This document shows positions 1 through 8,722 of a DNA stretch of 64,000 nt, one piece after another (the stretch's first letter is position 1; the number at the start of each line of letters is the position of its first letter). The notes under the pieces are model-generated. The model did not search any database and was not told the DNA's origin. It saw nothing but the letters and a program-made list of their open reading frames with translations. Made by a program: the position numbers and the translations under genes. Origin of the DNA: Fredinandcohnia onubensis (GTDB lineage: Bacteria; Bacillota; Bacilli; Bacillales; Bacillaceae_L); the NCBI RefSeq assembly GCF_002734285.1, contig NZ_NSEA01000005.1, positions 62,001 to 126,000 on the forward strand, read 5' to 3'.

Positions 1-348
1 TCGACTACACTCGTAGAAGCTTAAGTGCCAATATCTTTGGACGTGGGTTCGATTAGTAATTAGTCGCCTTATGTGGTAACACATAAGTGATAATCCGGCT
101 TTATCGGTGAAACCTAAGTCGTACTTGATGCGATAAGGCAATGCCGAGCGGTATGTAGAGCAATCTAACAGCCGTGTATCGACTCATAGGCTGCCATGAA
201 TCATGGTAGTACTAGGATGCGAAATCCTACCTGAACAGGTACAAATTATATTTCGCATAATACGCCGGAGGACCTGATAACTGCAGGTTCAAGATATAGT
301 CAGTGCCATGACGAAAGCATGGAAAAGCACGTCCCACCGTCTCCACCA
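1..348 (+). ncRNA. ssrA: tmRNA (ssrA), 3' part, interrupted by a group I intron
   Basis: The window opens inside the 3' tRNA-like part of transfer-messenger RNA, which rescues stalled ribosomes. The exon at 1-53 ends with the T-arm 5' strand GTGGG (43-47) and most of the T-loop. The sequence then departs from tmRNA and resumes at 332 with the last loop base, the T-arm 3' strand CCCAC, the acceptor strand and an encoded CCA (346-348). Joining 53 to 332 restores a normal 7-base loop, TTCGATT, closed by GTGGG/CCCAC. The 5' part, including the tag reading frame, lies outside the window. Recognition is by similarity to the remembered Bacillus tmRNA 3' end. Confidence 0.88.
54..331 (+). ncRNA. Group I intron in the tmRNA T-loop
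   Basis: The insert of about 278 nt sits in the T-loop. The 5' exon ends in T (53) and the insert ends in G (331), as expected for a group I U-G splice pair and terminal omega-G. Near its 3' end it has the S/P7-like block AAGATATAGTC (291-301), and GACT near 179 can pair with AGTC as the matching R/P7 strand. Several hairpins are visible, for example GTAGGATTTC-type pairing around 214-228. No reading frame for a homing endonuclease fits inside. Group I introns at this tmRNA position are known in some bacteria; the exact splice sites here are inferred. Confidence 0.82.
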
Positions 349-381
349 AATACATACTTGGTGGTTAAATACGAAATTGAC

Positions 382-412
382 ACGGACTCACCGATGATGG
401 TGAGTCCGTTTT
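382..412 (+). terminator. Rho-independent terminator of ssrA
   Basis: An 11-bp perfect stem (382-392 with 399-409) closes a 6-base loop and runs into TTTT. It lies 34 bases after the tmRNA CCA end. The remaining stretch to 651 is A+T rich and I see no gene in it, only the presumed promoter region of the next gene. Confidence 0.85.
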
Positions 413-651
413 ACATTTCAAAAAAGAATTCTTCAAACATAAATTTATTTTGCCAATAATCCAGCAATATTTTCCGTTTAAACCATTGTAAGGAATCTCT
501 CTCTTCTTGTTGTTAAAGCATGAAAACGCTTTATAAACATATTGACAGCCTAGTAGGAGTAGGCTAATATTCAAAATAAATAGTCTTTATTTTTGGAATA
601 TTACATAATTTATAGGTGTGTAAAAATAGACGAGAGAGGACTGATATTGAT

Positions 652-2169
652 TTGAGAACAAACACCATAGCCGAGGCCGTCCGTCGTACGGCCGCACGGA
701 TCCCACATAGTACTGCCATTGTGTTCGGTGACAGGGAATGGAGTTACCGTGAACTTGACATGGCGGTCACGCGTATCGCACGTAAACTGCGTGAACAGGG
801 GGTGAAAAAGGGAGACCGAGTCGCCTCCTACGGTAAAAACTCTGATCTATACGTCCTCCTGTTTCTGGCCACAGCACGTATAGGAGCCATTCACGTTCCG
901 GTAAACTTCCAACTCCGAGCCGGGGAACTCGACTATATTTTGGGTGATTCCGATCCATTGTTCGTAATTGCTGACCAAGCTCTCGCCAACGCAATCTCCC
1001 AAACCAGGTCGAACAGCCATCGGCAGGTCCTTCGATTCGAGGACGAACTATTGGAGTGGACCATCAGTAACGACAACCGTCCTGTGGAAGATGATGAGTT
1101 TGATGTAGAAGACACGGATGTTGCACAGTTACTCTACACCTCAGGCACCACATCAGACCCAAAGGGTGCAATTATGACGCATCGTGCTCTGATGCACCAT
1201 TACATAAGTTGCATCCACGGTTTGGACATCAAGGAGTCAGATCGCGCGCTTCACTGCCTGCCCCTTTACCACTCCGCGCAGATGCATGTGTTCATGCTGC
1301 CTGCGCTGTTAGTGGGTGGCTGGAACAAGGTGCTTCCTGCTCCTGTGGCAGGTGCTGTGCTGGAAACCATCGAACGTGACGCCATTACATCGTTCTTCGC
1401 TGCTCCAACCGTTTGGGTTTCAATCGCGAATCACTCTGACCTGACATCCCGGGACCTCGGAAATCTTCGGAAGGCCTACTATGGAGCTTCGATCATGCCT
1501 GGCCCAATACTCGAACGACTTCAGAAGTGTCTGCCAAAGCTCGGTTTCTACAATGTGTATGGCCAGTCCGAGATGGGTCCTGCCTGTACAGTTCTGCGTC
1601 CTGAAGAGCATGCGGATCACCCAGGTTCCGCAGGAAGACCAATGCTTTTCGTCGAGGCGCGGGTTGTGGACACCGAAGGTAATTGTGTACCTCCGGGAGA
1701 ACTTGGCGAAATTGTATACCGTTCACCACAGCTGTGTCTAGGCTACTGGAACAAAAGTGAGGCTACTGCCAAGGCGTTCGCTGGTGGTTGGTTCCACTCT
1801 GGAGATCTCGTGAAGCAGGACGAGAACGGATACATTGAGGTAATCGATCGGGTGAAGGATGTCATCAACACTGGTGGTGTGCTAGTGGCTTCCCGCCAAA
1901 TAGAGGACTGCATCTACGAGTTGCCCAAGGTCGCTGAAGTCGCAGTTGTCGGTGTCCCTGATGAAAAGTGGATCGAGGCAGTCACTGCCTTCGTTGTCAT
2001 CAAAACTCCAGTATCTGAGGAGGAGATTCTCCAGCATGTCAGGAATAATTTAGCCAGCTATAAAGTACCAAAGAGGGTTGAGTTCGTAGACGAATTGCCG
2101 AGAAATGCTAGCGGCAAAATCCTCAAACGTCATCTGCGCGGTGTTGGAAGCTCAAAGAGCGCTACGTGA
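652..2169 (+). CDS. AMP-forming acyl-CoA synthetase (ANL superfamily)
   Basis: Activates a carboxylic acid to an acyl-adenylate and then an acyl-CoA; the acid cannot be told from sequence. ANL motifs occur in order: phosphate-binding loop LLYTSGTTSDPKG (about residue 160), YGQSEMG (about 303), GGWFHSGDL (about 378), DRVKDVINTGG (about 398) and the C-terminal NASGKILK with the catalytic lysine (about 489). About 505 aa is normal for this family. TTG 652 is chosen as start because GAGAGGA lies 11 bases upstream and the usual N-terminus follows; a GTG at 616 is open but has no ribosome site. Base composition is unlike the neighbours (31 of 60 G/C at 841-900 against 20 of 60 at 5221-5280), which with the position just after ssrA suggests transfer. 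Confidence 0.87.
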   Translation: MRTNTIAEAVRRTAARIPHSTAIVFGDREWSYRELDMAVTRIARKLREQGVKKGDRVASYGKNSDLYVLLFLATARIGAIHVPVNFQLRAGELDYILGDSDPLFVIADQALANAISQTRSNSHRQVLRFEDELLEWTISNDNRPVEDDEFDVEDTDVAQLLYTSGTTSDPKGAIMTHRALMHHYISCIHGLDIKESDRALHCLPLYHSAQMHVFMLPALLVGGWNKVLPAPVAGAVLETIERDAITSFFAAPTVWVSIANHSDLTSRDLGNLRKAYYGASIMPGPILERLQKCLPKLGFYNVYGQSEMGPACTVLRPEEHADHPGSAGRPMLFVEARVVDTEGNCVPPGELGEIVYRSPQLCLGYWNKSEATAKAFAGGWFHSGDLVKQDENGYIEVIDRVKDVINTGGVLVASRQIEDCIYELPKVAEVAVVGVPDEKWIEAVTAFVVIKTPVSEEEILQHVRNNLASYKVPKRVEFVDELPRNASGKILKRHLRGVGSSKSAT

Positions 2170-2227
2170 GCCTATTTTGGATCTCTTGTTCTCAAAAATA
2201 AATTGTCCAATAAATGTTAAAACACAA

Positions 2228-2258
2228 AAAAGCTATAGACTCCACGTCTATAGCTTTT
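2228..2258. terminator. Bidirectional terminator between convergent genes
   Basis: A 13-bp perfect stem (AAAAGCTATAGAC with its complement) around a 5-base loop, A-rich on one side and T-rich on the other. It separates the acyl-CoA synthetase from the convergent deacetylase gene and should serve both. Confidence 0.85.
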
Positions 2259-2276
2259 CCCAATGTTTCTATATTT

Positions 2277-4775
2277 TTAATTTTTTGCCCCATAGCTAAT
2301 CAAGTTAGCAAAAATTCGATATCCTCCTGGAACCTGAGCGCCAATTTGGCGGTAGAATACTAAGTTGGTGTATAGGTAAGTACCCTCACCGTATTCGGCC
2401 ATTAGGATTCCACTTGTGAATGGGTCCTCATTAGGGTCTGCCATTGAAACGAATGTTTCATAGTTTTCCGACCATTCCATTGGGAAGTAAAGGCCTCTTT
2501 CTTGTACCCAGTTGTCCCAGTCCTTGTCAGTAATCTTGTTAGGGAAATTAAAGAGATCATGATCTGGTTTAAGCACATTAACTTTTGCATTTTCATCCGT
2601 TACGCGCCAGCGAATGGATGGTGTACCAATTTTCAAACGGTATGGTGGTGTTAACTCAGCATCCCATGGATCTGCTGCCGTCACGTATTGCATCACCAAA
2701 TGTCCACCATTTTCCACATATTCAAGCAATCTTTCATTATTTGCTAGTAGATCTTCTCTACCAAGAGTTGCGCGAATCCCCGTAACAATTGTATCGTATT
2801 GTGAGAGATCTCCACTGGCTAAATCTTCTGGAGTTAGCTTTGTAATATCAAACCCTGCATTAATGAAAGAATCAGCAATTGTATCAAAGCCGCTATCGAT
2901 GTAGCCAACTTTTAGGTTATCTGGCTTTAATAATTCAAAAGCAACACCGTTAATGGCAGCAGGATACATGAAGTAAGAATCATTAATATGCTCATATTTA
3001 ATTTCTTGTACAGTCGTGTTAAAAGACTTTCCATCTGCTTCTGCGATTGCAGCAATTGTAAAATTACCCTCTGCGACAGTTGAAGGTGGTACTAATGTGA
3101 ATTCTACTACTTTTTCCTCGAATCTTTCTGTAAACTTTACTTCTCCTACAGCGGGTTCACTCGTCCAGCCTTCTGGTAAGTCGAGAGCAACCTTTGCAGT
3201 ATTAGCACCATTGGCATAGTTTTTCACCTTAACTGAAACTGGAATTTCATCTTGGACATTAGCTGTATTTACTGTAATGTTTACTGGATCGGGTGTAACG
3301 CTTAATTCAGGAAGAACACTTACCGTATTATCAAAGTCGATAACAGAAGTCGTTTCAACACCGTTTTCCTTAAATGTTAACTGTGCTTGAATCGAAGCAT
3401 GATCATAAGGTTGAAAATACTCTGCATCAGCTGGAACAGTTACATTGAAACTTACAGTCTTTGATTCACCTGGCTTTAAATGCTTTAACTGACTTGCACC
3501 TTCATGCTTCCAGTTTTCAGGAGTCAGTAAAGCCGCTTCAATATGATGAATTTTTTGCTTACCGTTATTTGTAACTGTAACCTCTACTTGAGTTTGTTCA
3601 CCTTGTGTTAATACGTAAGAACCAATTTCAGTATCCACAGCTAAGTTTGAAGAGACTAAGCTTACTTGTTGAAGCTGTTCTTCTTTTAGCTCAAGCTTAT
3701 GAAGGAGGTCATTTTTAAGTGCATCATCTAGTTTACCTGATTTTGTCGTTGAGATTAATTTTTGAACAGCACCTAAAGCTTTTTGAGACTCAGGTAAAAT
3801 TGCCTCACGATTTGGGTAAAGCTCGATAATGTTTTCTAGATTATTTTGCAATGTGTCTAATTGCTCGCTAATATTTTTAGCAGGAACAATGTCTGCCCAA
3901 GCGTGGAAATCATAAGGAACTCCTGCAAAAAGATCAGAAGTTTCTGTATCTACTGCTGATTTTTCTAATTTCAGATGTTGTTGCTTTGGTTCAACTGGAA
4001 GATCACGTCCCATTCCTTGGCTTTTATGTAGGTATCTTGAAGCTTCACCAAGTTGTGGGTAACTCATTCCATAGATTGGATCATAATCGCCAATTTCAAT
4101 AGATGTTGTAGCTTCGGCTTCTGAAACTGGTAAGTAAAGTTTTTTAATCTGCCAAGGCTCTAACCCATTTTCTAATTGCTCTGGGAAAACAGATGGATCT
4201 GCGGCATCTTCAAAAGCTTTAACAGATAAGATATTGATCAATCTGTGATGTCCGTGTTGGCTATCAACATTTAGGAAGGAAGGCATGACAATATCAGGTT
4301 GATAGGTTCTAATAAATTTGATAAGACGTTCGTACGTGACGTCCTCTCCCCATTTTTCAAGTGTTTCATCTGGTGATTTGGAAAAACCGAAATCATAGAT
4401 CGCATCAGAGGTTGTTTCACTTAAGTGATAGGCTTTTACACCATTTACCTTTGCGGCTTCTATCATTTCATTTGAACGAATAATTCCAAGCGCATTTCCT
4501 AGTTCGTTTCCGATTGCGTTTTGACCGCCTTCACCGCGGTTAGCTATTAAACTTGCTGTTTTAACACCTAGCCCTCGGGATAAATAGGCTAGAAAATCAC
4601 TACGTTCATCATCTGGGTGAGCACCTGTGTTTAAGAAAGTGACGGTGGTATCTAGAGGCTTAACTGCATTCCAAAGTTCAACATCGGCTTCACTTTGTTC
4701 TTGTGCTAGACTGAGTGGTGGGAATAATGAAGCAAGTAAAAGAATGGACATCAATACATAGAGACATTTCTTCAT
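2277..4775 (-). CDS. Secreted PIG-L family deacetylase with NEW3-like domains
   Basis: 832 aa. A signal peptide (residues 1-24, ending SLA) precedes a PIG-L/LmbE fold with the metal motif GAHPDDE (51-57) and a second histidine cluster, QHGHH (about 173). This family removes acetyl groups from N-acetylglucosamine-type substrates using zinc. Two beta-sandwich segments follow (about 375-470 and 490-590), resembling the NEW3 domains attached to glycoside-active enzymes. The last 210 residues look like a class-I glutamine-amidotransferase-like/ThuA fold without an obvious catalytic role. AAAGGGGT precedes the ATG. It diverges from the ROK regulator gene and shares an ACTA-rich operator region with it, so it probably acts outside the cell to prepare the substrate imported by the adjacent ABC system. 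Confidence 0.82.
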   Translation of the reverse strand: MKKCLYVLMSILLLASLFPPLSLAQEQSEADVELWNAVKPLDTTVTFLNTGAHPDDERSDFLAYLSRGLGVKTASLIANRGEGGQNAIGNELGNALGIIRSNEMIEAAKVNGVKAYHLSETTSDAIYDFGFSKSPDETLEKWGEDVTYERLIKFIRTYQPDIVMPSFLNVDSQHGHHRLINILSVKAFEDAADPSVFPEQLENGLEPWQIKKLYLPVSEAEATTSIEIGDYDPIYGMSYPQLGEASRYLHKSQGMGRDLPVEPKQQHLKLEKSAVDTETSDLFAGVPYDFHAWADIVPAKNISEQLDTLQNNLENIIELYPNREAILPESQKALGAVQKLISTTKSGKLDDALKNDLLHKLELKEEQLQQVSLVSSNLAVDTEIGSYVLTQGEQTQVEVTVTNNGKQKIHHIEAALLTPENWKHEGASQLKHLKPGESKTVSFNVTVPADAEYFQPYDHASIQAQLTFKENGVETTSVIDFDNTVSVLPELSVTPDPVNITVNTANVQDEIPVSVKVKNYANGANTAKVALDLPEGWTSEPAVGEVKFTERFEEKVVEFTLVPPSTVAEGNFTIAAIAEADGKSFNTTVQEIKYEHINDSYFMYPAAINGVAFELLKPDNLKVGYIDSGFDTIADSFINAGFDITKLTPEDLASGDLSQYDTIVTGIRATLGREDLLANNERLLEYVENGGHLVMQYVTAADPWDAELTPPYRLKIGTPSIRWRVTDENAKVNVLKPDHDLFNFPNKITDKDWDNWVQERGLYFPMEWSENYETFVSMADPNEDPFTSGILMAEYGEGTYLYTNLVFYRQIGAQVPGGYRIFANLISYGAKN

Positions 4776-4835
4776 TTTGTAACCCCTTTCAATTTTAGGT
4801 AAAAAAATCTACAAAACTCTCCTTTCTTAGGATTT

Positions 4836-4868
4836 TTAGTTAGTAATTATAACTAACTAACTAACTAA
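4836..4868. promoter_or_regulatory. ACTA-repeat operator of the deacetylase gene (candidate ROK site)
   Basis: TTAGTTAGT (4836-4844) is mirrored by ACTAACTAA (4852-4860), and the right arm continues as further tandem ACTA units to 4868. It lies just upstream of the deacetylase gene. A matching element sits before the ROK gene at 5086-5110. Bacillus XylR, another ROK repressor, binds a related TTAGTTTGTT-type palindrome, so this is a reasonable ROK operator; binding is inferred. Confidence 0.55.
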
Positions 4869-5024
4869 TGATCATACCTTCAATTCGAATTATATATCCT
4901 TTCTGAATATTGTAAATATTACCAAATAACTATTTGCTATTTCTTTGTAGGTATAACGTAGGAGGCATATAGTTTTAGGACAAACCGTTGATATAATAGT
5001 AATAATCAGCTTTACCAGTGTACT

Positions 5025-5110
5025 TACTAAATTTAGAAAATTTAGTATTGTAAACGATAACAAATTGTTATATAGTGTAGTTGAATTAGTTAAACTTACT
5101 AACTAACTAA
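5025..5110. promoter_or_regulatory. Stacked palindromes upstream of the ROK gene
   Basis: Three inverted repeats lie within 86 bases. TACTAAATTT/AAATTTAGTA (5025-5047) has 10-bp arms and a 3-base gap. ATAACAA/TTGTTAT (5057-5071) is a perfect palindrome with one central base. TTAGTT...AACTAA (5086-5110) resembles the element at 4836-4868 and ends 21 bases before the start codon. The 4776-5131 gap therefore holds divergent promoters with dense operators and no gene. Confidence 0.5.
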
Positions 5111-5131
5111 ATGAAATAAGGCCGTGATGCT

Positions 5132-6337
5132 ATGAATAGACTACCATCCCATCTTCATGTAAGAATGAATAATAAAAAAATGGTCCTGCAATGTGTTCGA
5201 ATTTATCAACCAATTTCAAGGGCAGAAATATCCGAAAAACTAAATATTAGTAAACCGACTGTTTCCTTATTGGTTGATGAACTAGTACGAGAGAATTGGA
5301 TTCATGAAAAGGGAAATGGTGAATCCTCCTCACAAGGAGGAAGAAGGCCTATTCATCTTTATTTTAATGAAAAAGCTGCTTATGTAATTGGAACAGACAT
5401 TGGAGGAACAAAGGTAAGAATTATTATTTCCGATCTGAATGGAAAGATGCTCTGTTCGACAAGCTTTAGCACAAGTAAGTACTTAGAAAGTGGCTTAGTC
5501 AAACAAATACATAAAGAGGTTCAAGAGTTGATTCAAAGTAGTCAGCTCGACCCTGCGAAGATCTTGGGTATGGGAATAGGGGTACCTGGCATTACAGAAA
5601 CAGTATCAGGCGTTGTTGTCGAAGCACCAAGTTTAAATTGGGTTCGTTATCCGCTTTTGATGGAGGCAGAACAATATTTTTCTTTCCCAGTCTTCGTAGA
5701 TAATGATGTGAATGTAGCAGTTCTCGGAGAACAATGGTTAGGAAACGCGAAGAATAAGGAAAATGTTTTATTTATAGCCGTCGGAACTGGTATTGGGAGT
5801 GGCATTATTATTCAAAATCAGTTATATCGTGGCTCTTCAAATGCGGCTGGGGAATTCGGATATATCGTCACTGATAAGAACGATATAAAAAATGAATTTA
5901 AACCTACTTTTCACCGGTATGGATATCTTGAAAGTGTTGCTGGAGGAAAAGCAATTGGAGAAAAGGTAACAAAACTGATTTTGCAACACGAGGGTCACCT
6001 TTTGTATAAAGAGGCACTGAAATCCGAAATCACAGGAGAGCAGGCTTTTTCACTGGCAAAAGCGGGTGATGAGATTGCCCAAACAGTGGTCGATGAAGCG
6101 ATTGAACATCTTGCATATGGAATCATTAATGCAGCCACTCTATTAAATCCAGAAATTATCCTATTAGATGGCGGGGTCATGAAATCATCCGATTACATTC
6201 TTCCTAAATTACGGCTTATTGTCCAACGGTATCTTCCGAGTTCAGTAGAACTACAATTGTCGCAATTAGGAGAACATGCAGGCGTTCTTGGAGCTATATC
6301 GCTATTCCTTAGAGAACATGAAAGTATTTTAAACTAG
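5132..6337 (+). CDS. ROK family transcriptional repressor (NagC/XylR type)
   Basis: 401 aa. An N-terminal winged helix-turn-helix (about residues 15-65) is followed by a ROK sugar-kinase-like domain with the ATP-binding motif GTDIGGTK (87-94), DNDVNVAVLGE and the glycine-rich VGTGIGSG stretch. The usual CxCGxxGCxE zinc motif of ROK kinases is absent; the region after GEFGY is divergent, so it is probably a sensor rather than a kinase. It likely binds a sugar or phosphosugar effector and controls both the divergent deacetylase gene and the downstream importer operon. The ligand cannot be read from sequence. Confidence 0.87.
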   Translation: MNRLPSHLHVRMNNKKMVLQCVRIYQPISRAEISEKLNISKPTVSLLVDELVRENWIHEKGNGESSSQGGRRPIHLYFNEKAAYVIGTDIGGTKVRIIISDLNGKMLCSTSFSTSKYLESGLVKQIHKEVQELIQSSQLDPAKILGMGIGVPGITETVSGVVVEAPSLNWVRYPLLMEAEQYFSFPVFVDNDVNVAVLGEQWLGNAKNKENVLFIAVGTGIGSGIIIQNQLYRGSSNAAGEFGYIVTDKNDIKNEFKPTFHRYGYLESVAGGKAIGEKVTKLILQHEGHLLYKEALKSEITGEQAFSLAKAGDEIAQTVVDEAIEHLAYGIINAATLLNPEIILLDGGVMKSSDYILPKLRLIVQRYLPSSVELQLSQLGEHAGVLGAISLFLREHESILN

Positions 6338-6462
6338 CTGGAATAGCAGAATACACATAACTTTTCTGCATATTTTATAGCAAGCTCTTATTCGATTCGA
6401 TTCTTTAGTAGGTCAAATCGTCCTGCTTTTGAATAAATAAAAATGATTTAAGGGGGATTCTT

Positions 6463-7554
6463 ATGTTTAAAAAGAAGCATTTTTTAGTTCTTTTGATTGC
6501 AGCATTGATGCTTTTTGTATCAGCATGCTCTGGTAGTTCTTCTACTGAGGAAGAGGAGCCAGCCAAGGGAAATGACGAAGGCAAAACGGAAGAAACAGCT
6601 GAAGCAAGTGGTAACCTCGTAATCTATACAGCTCGTGACCAAACAATTGTGGATCAAGTTGTTGGGATGTTCAATGAAAAGTACCCAGATGTCAAGGTTG
6701 ATGTATTAACAATGGGTGCTCAACAAGTTCTTGAGCGTGTTCGTGGAGAAAAAGCAAATCCACAAGCTGACTTCTGGTGGGGAGGAACGCAATCCGCTTT
6801 CATGACAGCAGCAGATGAAGATTTACTTGAATCGTTTAAGCCAAGCTTTGATGAGAGTATTCTTCCAGAACATAAGGATGCTGAAGGCCGTTGGTATGGT
6901 GAAATGCTTTTACCAGAGGTAATCATGATTAACTCTGACATGCTGTCTAAAGAAGAAGCTCCACAAGATTGGGATGATCTTCTAGACCCAAAATGGAAGG
7001 ATGAAATCATTATCCGTGGTGTATTAGCATCTGGAACGATGAGAACGATCTACTCTGCAATGATTCATGAGCAAGGTGCTGATAATCCAGAAGCTGGGTA
7101 CGAATGGCTTGCAAAATTAGATGCGAATACAAAAGAATATGCACAAGATCCTACTAATCTATACTTAAAGCTTGCTCGTCAAGAGGGCTCTATTTCTCTT
7201 TGGAACCTTCAAGACATTTTAATCCAAAAAAATCAGCACAACCAACCATTTGATTTCGTGTATCCAGAAAGTGGTGCACCAATCTTAGTTGATGCTGTTG
7301 GTCTTGTGAAAAATGCAAAGAACCTTGAGAATGCAAAATTATTCTATGAGTTCTTGTTTGAACCAGAGACACGTACAACATTAGCAGAAGATTTATACCA
7401 AATTCCAACTCGTACAGACATCGACAAGTCTACAATGCCAGATTGGTACCAAGAGCTTGAATTGAAGTCATTAGATCTTGATTGGTCAGTAATGGCTGAA
7501 AAAGAAGCTGAGTGGATGCAACATTGGGATGAAAATATCAAAGGTAAAAATTAA
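6463..7554 (+). CDS. ABC transporter substrate-binding lipoprotein (AfuA/Fe3+-type family)
   Basis: 363 aa. The signal peptide ends in the lipobox VSAC (Cys22), followed by an acidic linker and a type-2 periplasmic-binding fold starting NLVIYTARDQ. The family contains binders of ferric ion, polyamines, 2-aminoethylphosphonate and sugar phosphates, so the family alone does not give the ligand. AGGGGGA precedes the ATG. It is the first gene of the SBP-ATPase-permease operon and is followed by a hairpin that may keep its transcript in excess. Confidence 0.85.
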   Translation: MFKKKHFLVLLIAALMLFVSACSGSSSTEEEEPAKGNDEGKTEETAEASGNLVIYTARDQTIVDQVVGMFNEKYPDVKVDVLTMGAQQVLERVRGEKANPQADFWWGGTQSAFMTAADEDLLESFKPSFDESILPEHKDAEGRWYGEMLLPEVIMINSDMLSKEEAPQDWDDLLDPKWKDEIIIRGVLASGTMRTIYSAMIHEQGADNPEAGYEWLAKLDANTKEYAQDPTNLYLKLARQEGSISLWNLQDILIQKNQHNQPFDFVYPESGAPILVDAVGLVKNAKNLENAKLFYEFLFEPETRTTLAEDLYQIPTRTDIDKSTMPDWYQELELKSLDLDWSVMAEKEAEWMQHWDENIKGKN

Positions 7555-7568
7555 TAAGTTCTTGTAAG

Positions 7569-7599
7569 AGGGGTGAAGATTTGTTTTCACCCCCTTTTT
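7569..7599 (+). terminator. Intra-operon hairpin with T-tract after the binding-protein gene
   Basis: AGGGGTGAA (7569-7577) pairs with the following TTCACCCC(C)T, with a 7-8 base loop, and ends in TTTTT. Because the ATPase gene follows directly, it probably acts as a partial terminator or mRNA stabiliser that raises binding-protein levels over the rest of the operon. Confidence 0.6.
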
Positions 7600-7640
7600 A
7601 AAGGTTAGGAAGTAGTACTTTATACAGCGAGGTGTTTGGT

Positions 7641-8711
7641 TTGAAAAATGTAAGACTTGATCATGTTAGTAAAATGTTTGGTAAAGCAAAAGGGGTAGAA
7701 AACGTAAATATCGATGTAAAACCTGGTGAGTTTTTCACATTTTTAGGTCCATCAGGATGTGGGAAAACAACGACATTGCGGATGATAGCGGGATTTTATT
7801 TTCCTACAGAGGGAAAAATCCTGTTTGACAATAAAGATGTAACAACCCTCCAGCCAAACAAGCGTAACATTGGTATGGTATTCCAAAACTACGCACTATT
7901 CCCACATATGACCGTATTTGAAAATATTGCATTCGGTCTAGAAGTACGTAAACTACCGAAAGCCGTTATTAAAGAGAAGGTAGAAAAAGCACAAAAGCTT
8001 GTTCACCTTGATAAATATGGTACGCGTAAAATCAATGAGTTATCTGGTGGACAACAGCAGCGTGTTGCTTTAGCGCGTGCACTCGTTATTGAACCGGATA
8101 TTCTTCTACTTGATGAACCACTATCAAACTTAGATGCGAAGCTTCGTGAGGAAACGAGAATTGAGATTAAGAGATTGCAAGTTGAATTAGGTGTCACAAC
8201 GATCTATGTTACTCATGACCAAACGGAAGCCATGACGATGTCTGATCGCATAATGGTTATGAAAGATGGAGTCGTTCAGCAAATTGGCACTCCTCAAGAA
8301 ATCTATAATCGTCCTTCCAACCACTTTGTAGCCTCCTTTATTGGAGAATCCAATATTGTTAATGGCGAAGTTGTTGAGATTAATGGTGACGCAGTCAAAG
8401 TGAAATTGGAAGAGGATGTTTTCGTAACAGGTTCAATGACTCAATCTGCAAATGGGAAAAAGCTTGTTGTAGGTGAAAAAATCAAATGCTCGATTCGACC
8501 GGAAGCATTGCATGAAGGACCAGGTGTGAACCAATTAACAGGCACGGTTCAGCTTGTTGAATTTACTGGAGTCAGTATCAATTATCTTGTGAAAGTAGGA
8601 TCCAATGTTATAAAGGTCATGATTATTAACAAAGGCAACAAAATTTTAAGTCGCGGTGATTCAATTACCCTTCACGTACCCGAAAATGGAATTTACTTGA
8701 TAGGCGAATAG
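7641..8711 (+). CDS. ABC transporter ATP-binding protein (PotA/FbpC type)
   Basis: Couples ATP hydrolysis to import with the permease and binding protein on either side. Walker A GPSGCGKTT (residues 36-44), Q-loop QNYALFPHMT, signature LSGGQQQR, Walker B DILLLDEPLSNLD and the H-loop histidine in YVTHDQTEAMT are all present. The last 80 or so residues form a TOBE-like regulatory domain. TTG 7641 is preferred because GAGGTG (7629-7634) lies six bases upstream; the in-frame GTG at 7632 overlaps that site. Confidence 0.88.
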   Translation: MKNVRLDHVSKMFGKAKGVENVNIDVKPGEFFTFLGPSGCGKTTTLRMIAGFYFPTEGKILFDNKDVTTLQPNKRNIGMVFQNYALFPHMTVFENIAFGLEVRKLPKAVIKEKVEKAQKLVHLDKYGTRKINELSGGQQQRVALARALVIEPDILLLDEPLSNLDAKLREETRIEIKRLQVELGVTTIYVTHDQTEAMTMSDRIMVMKDGVVQQIGTPQEIYNRPSNHFVASFIGESNIVNGEVVEINGDAVKVKLEEDVFVTGSMTQSANGKKLVVGEKIKCSIRPEALHEGPGVNQLTGTVQLVEFTGVSINYLVKVGSNVIKVMIINKGNKILSRGDSITLHVPENGIYLIGE

Positions 8712-8722
8712 GAGGTGAAAGA

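Noticed and set aside
365-574. 69-aa minus-strand open frame after ssrA
   Set aside because: It covers the ssrA terminator hairpin, has no ribosome site and no recognisable protein features.
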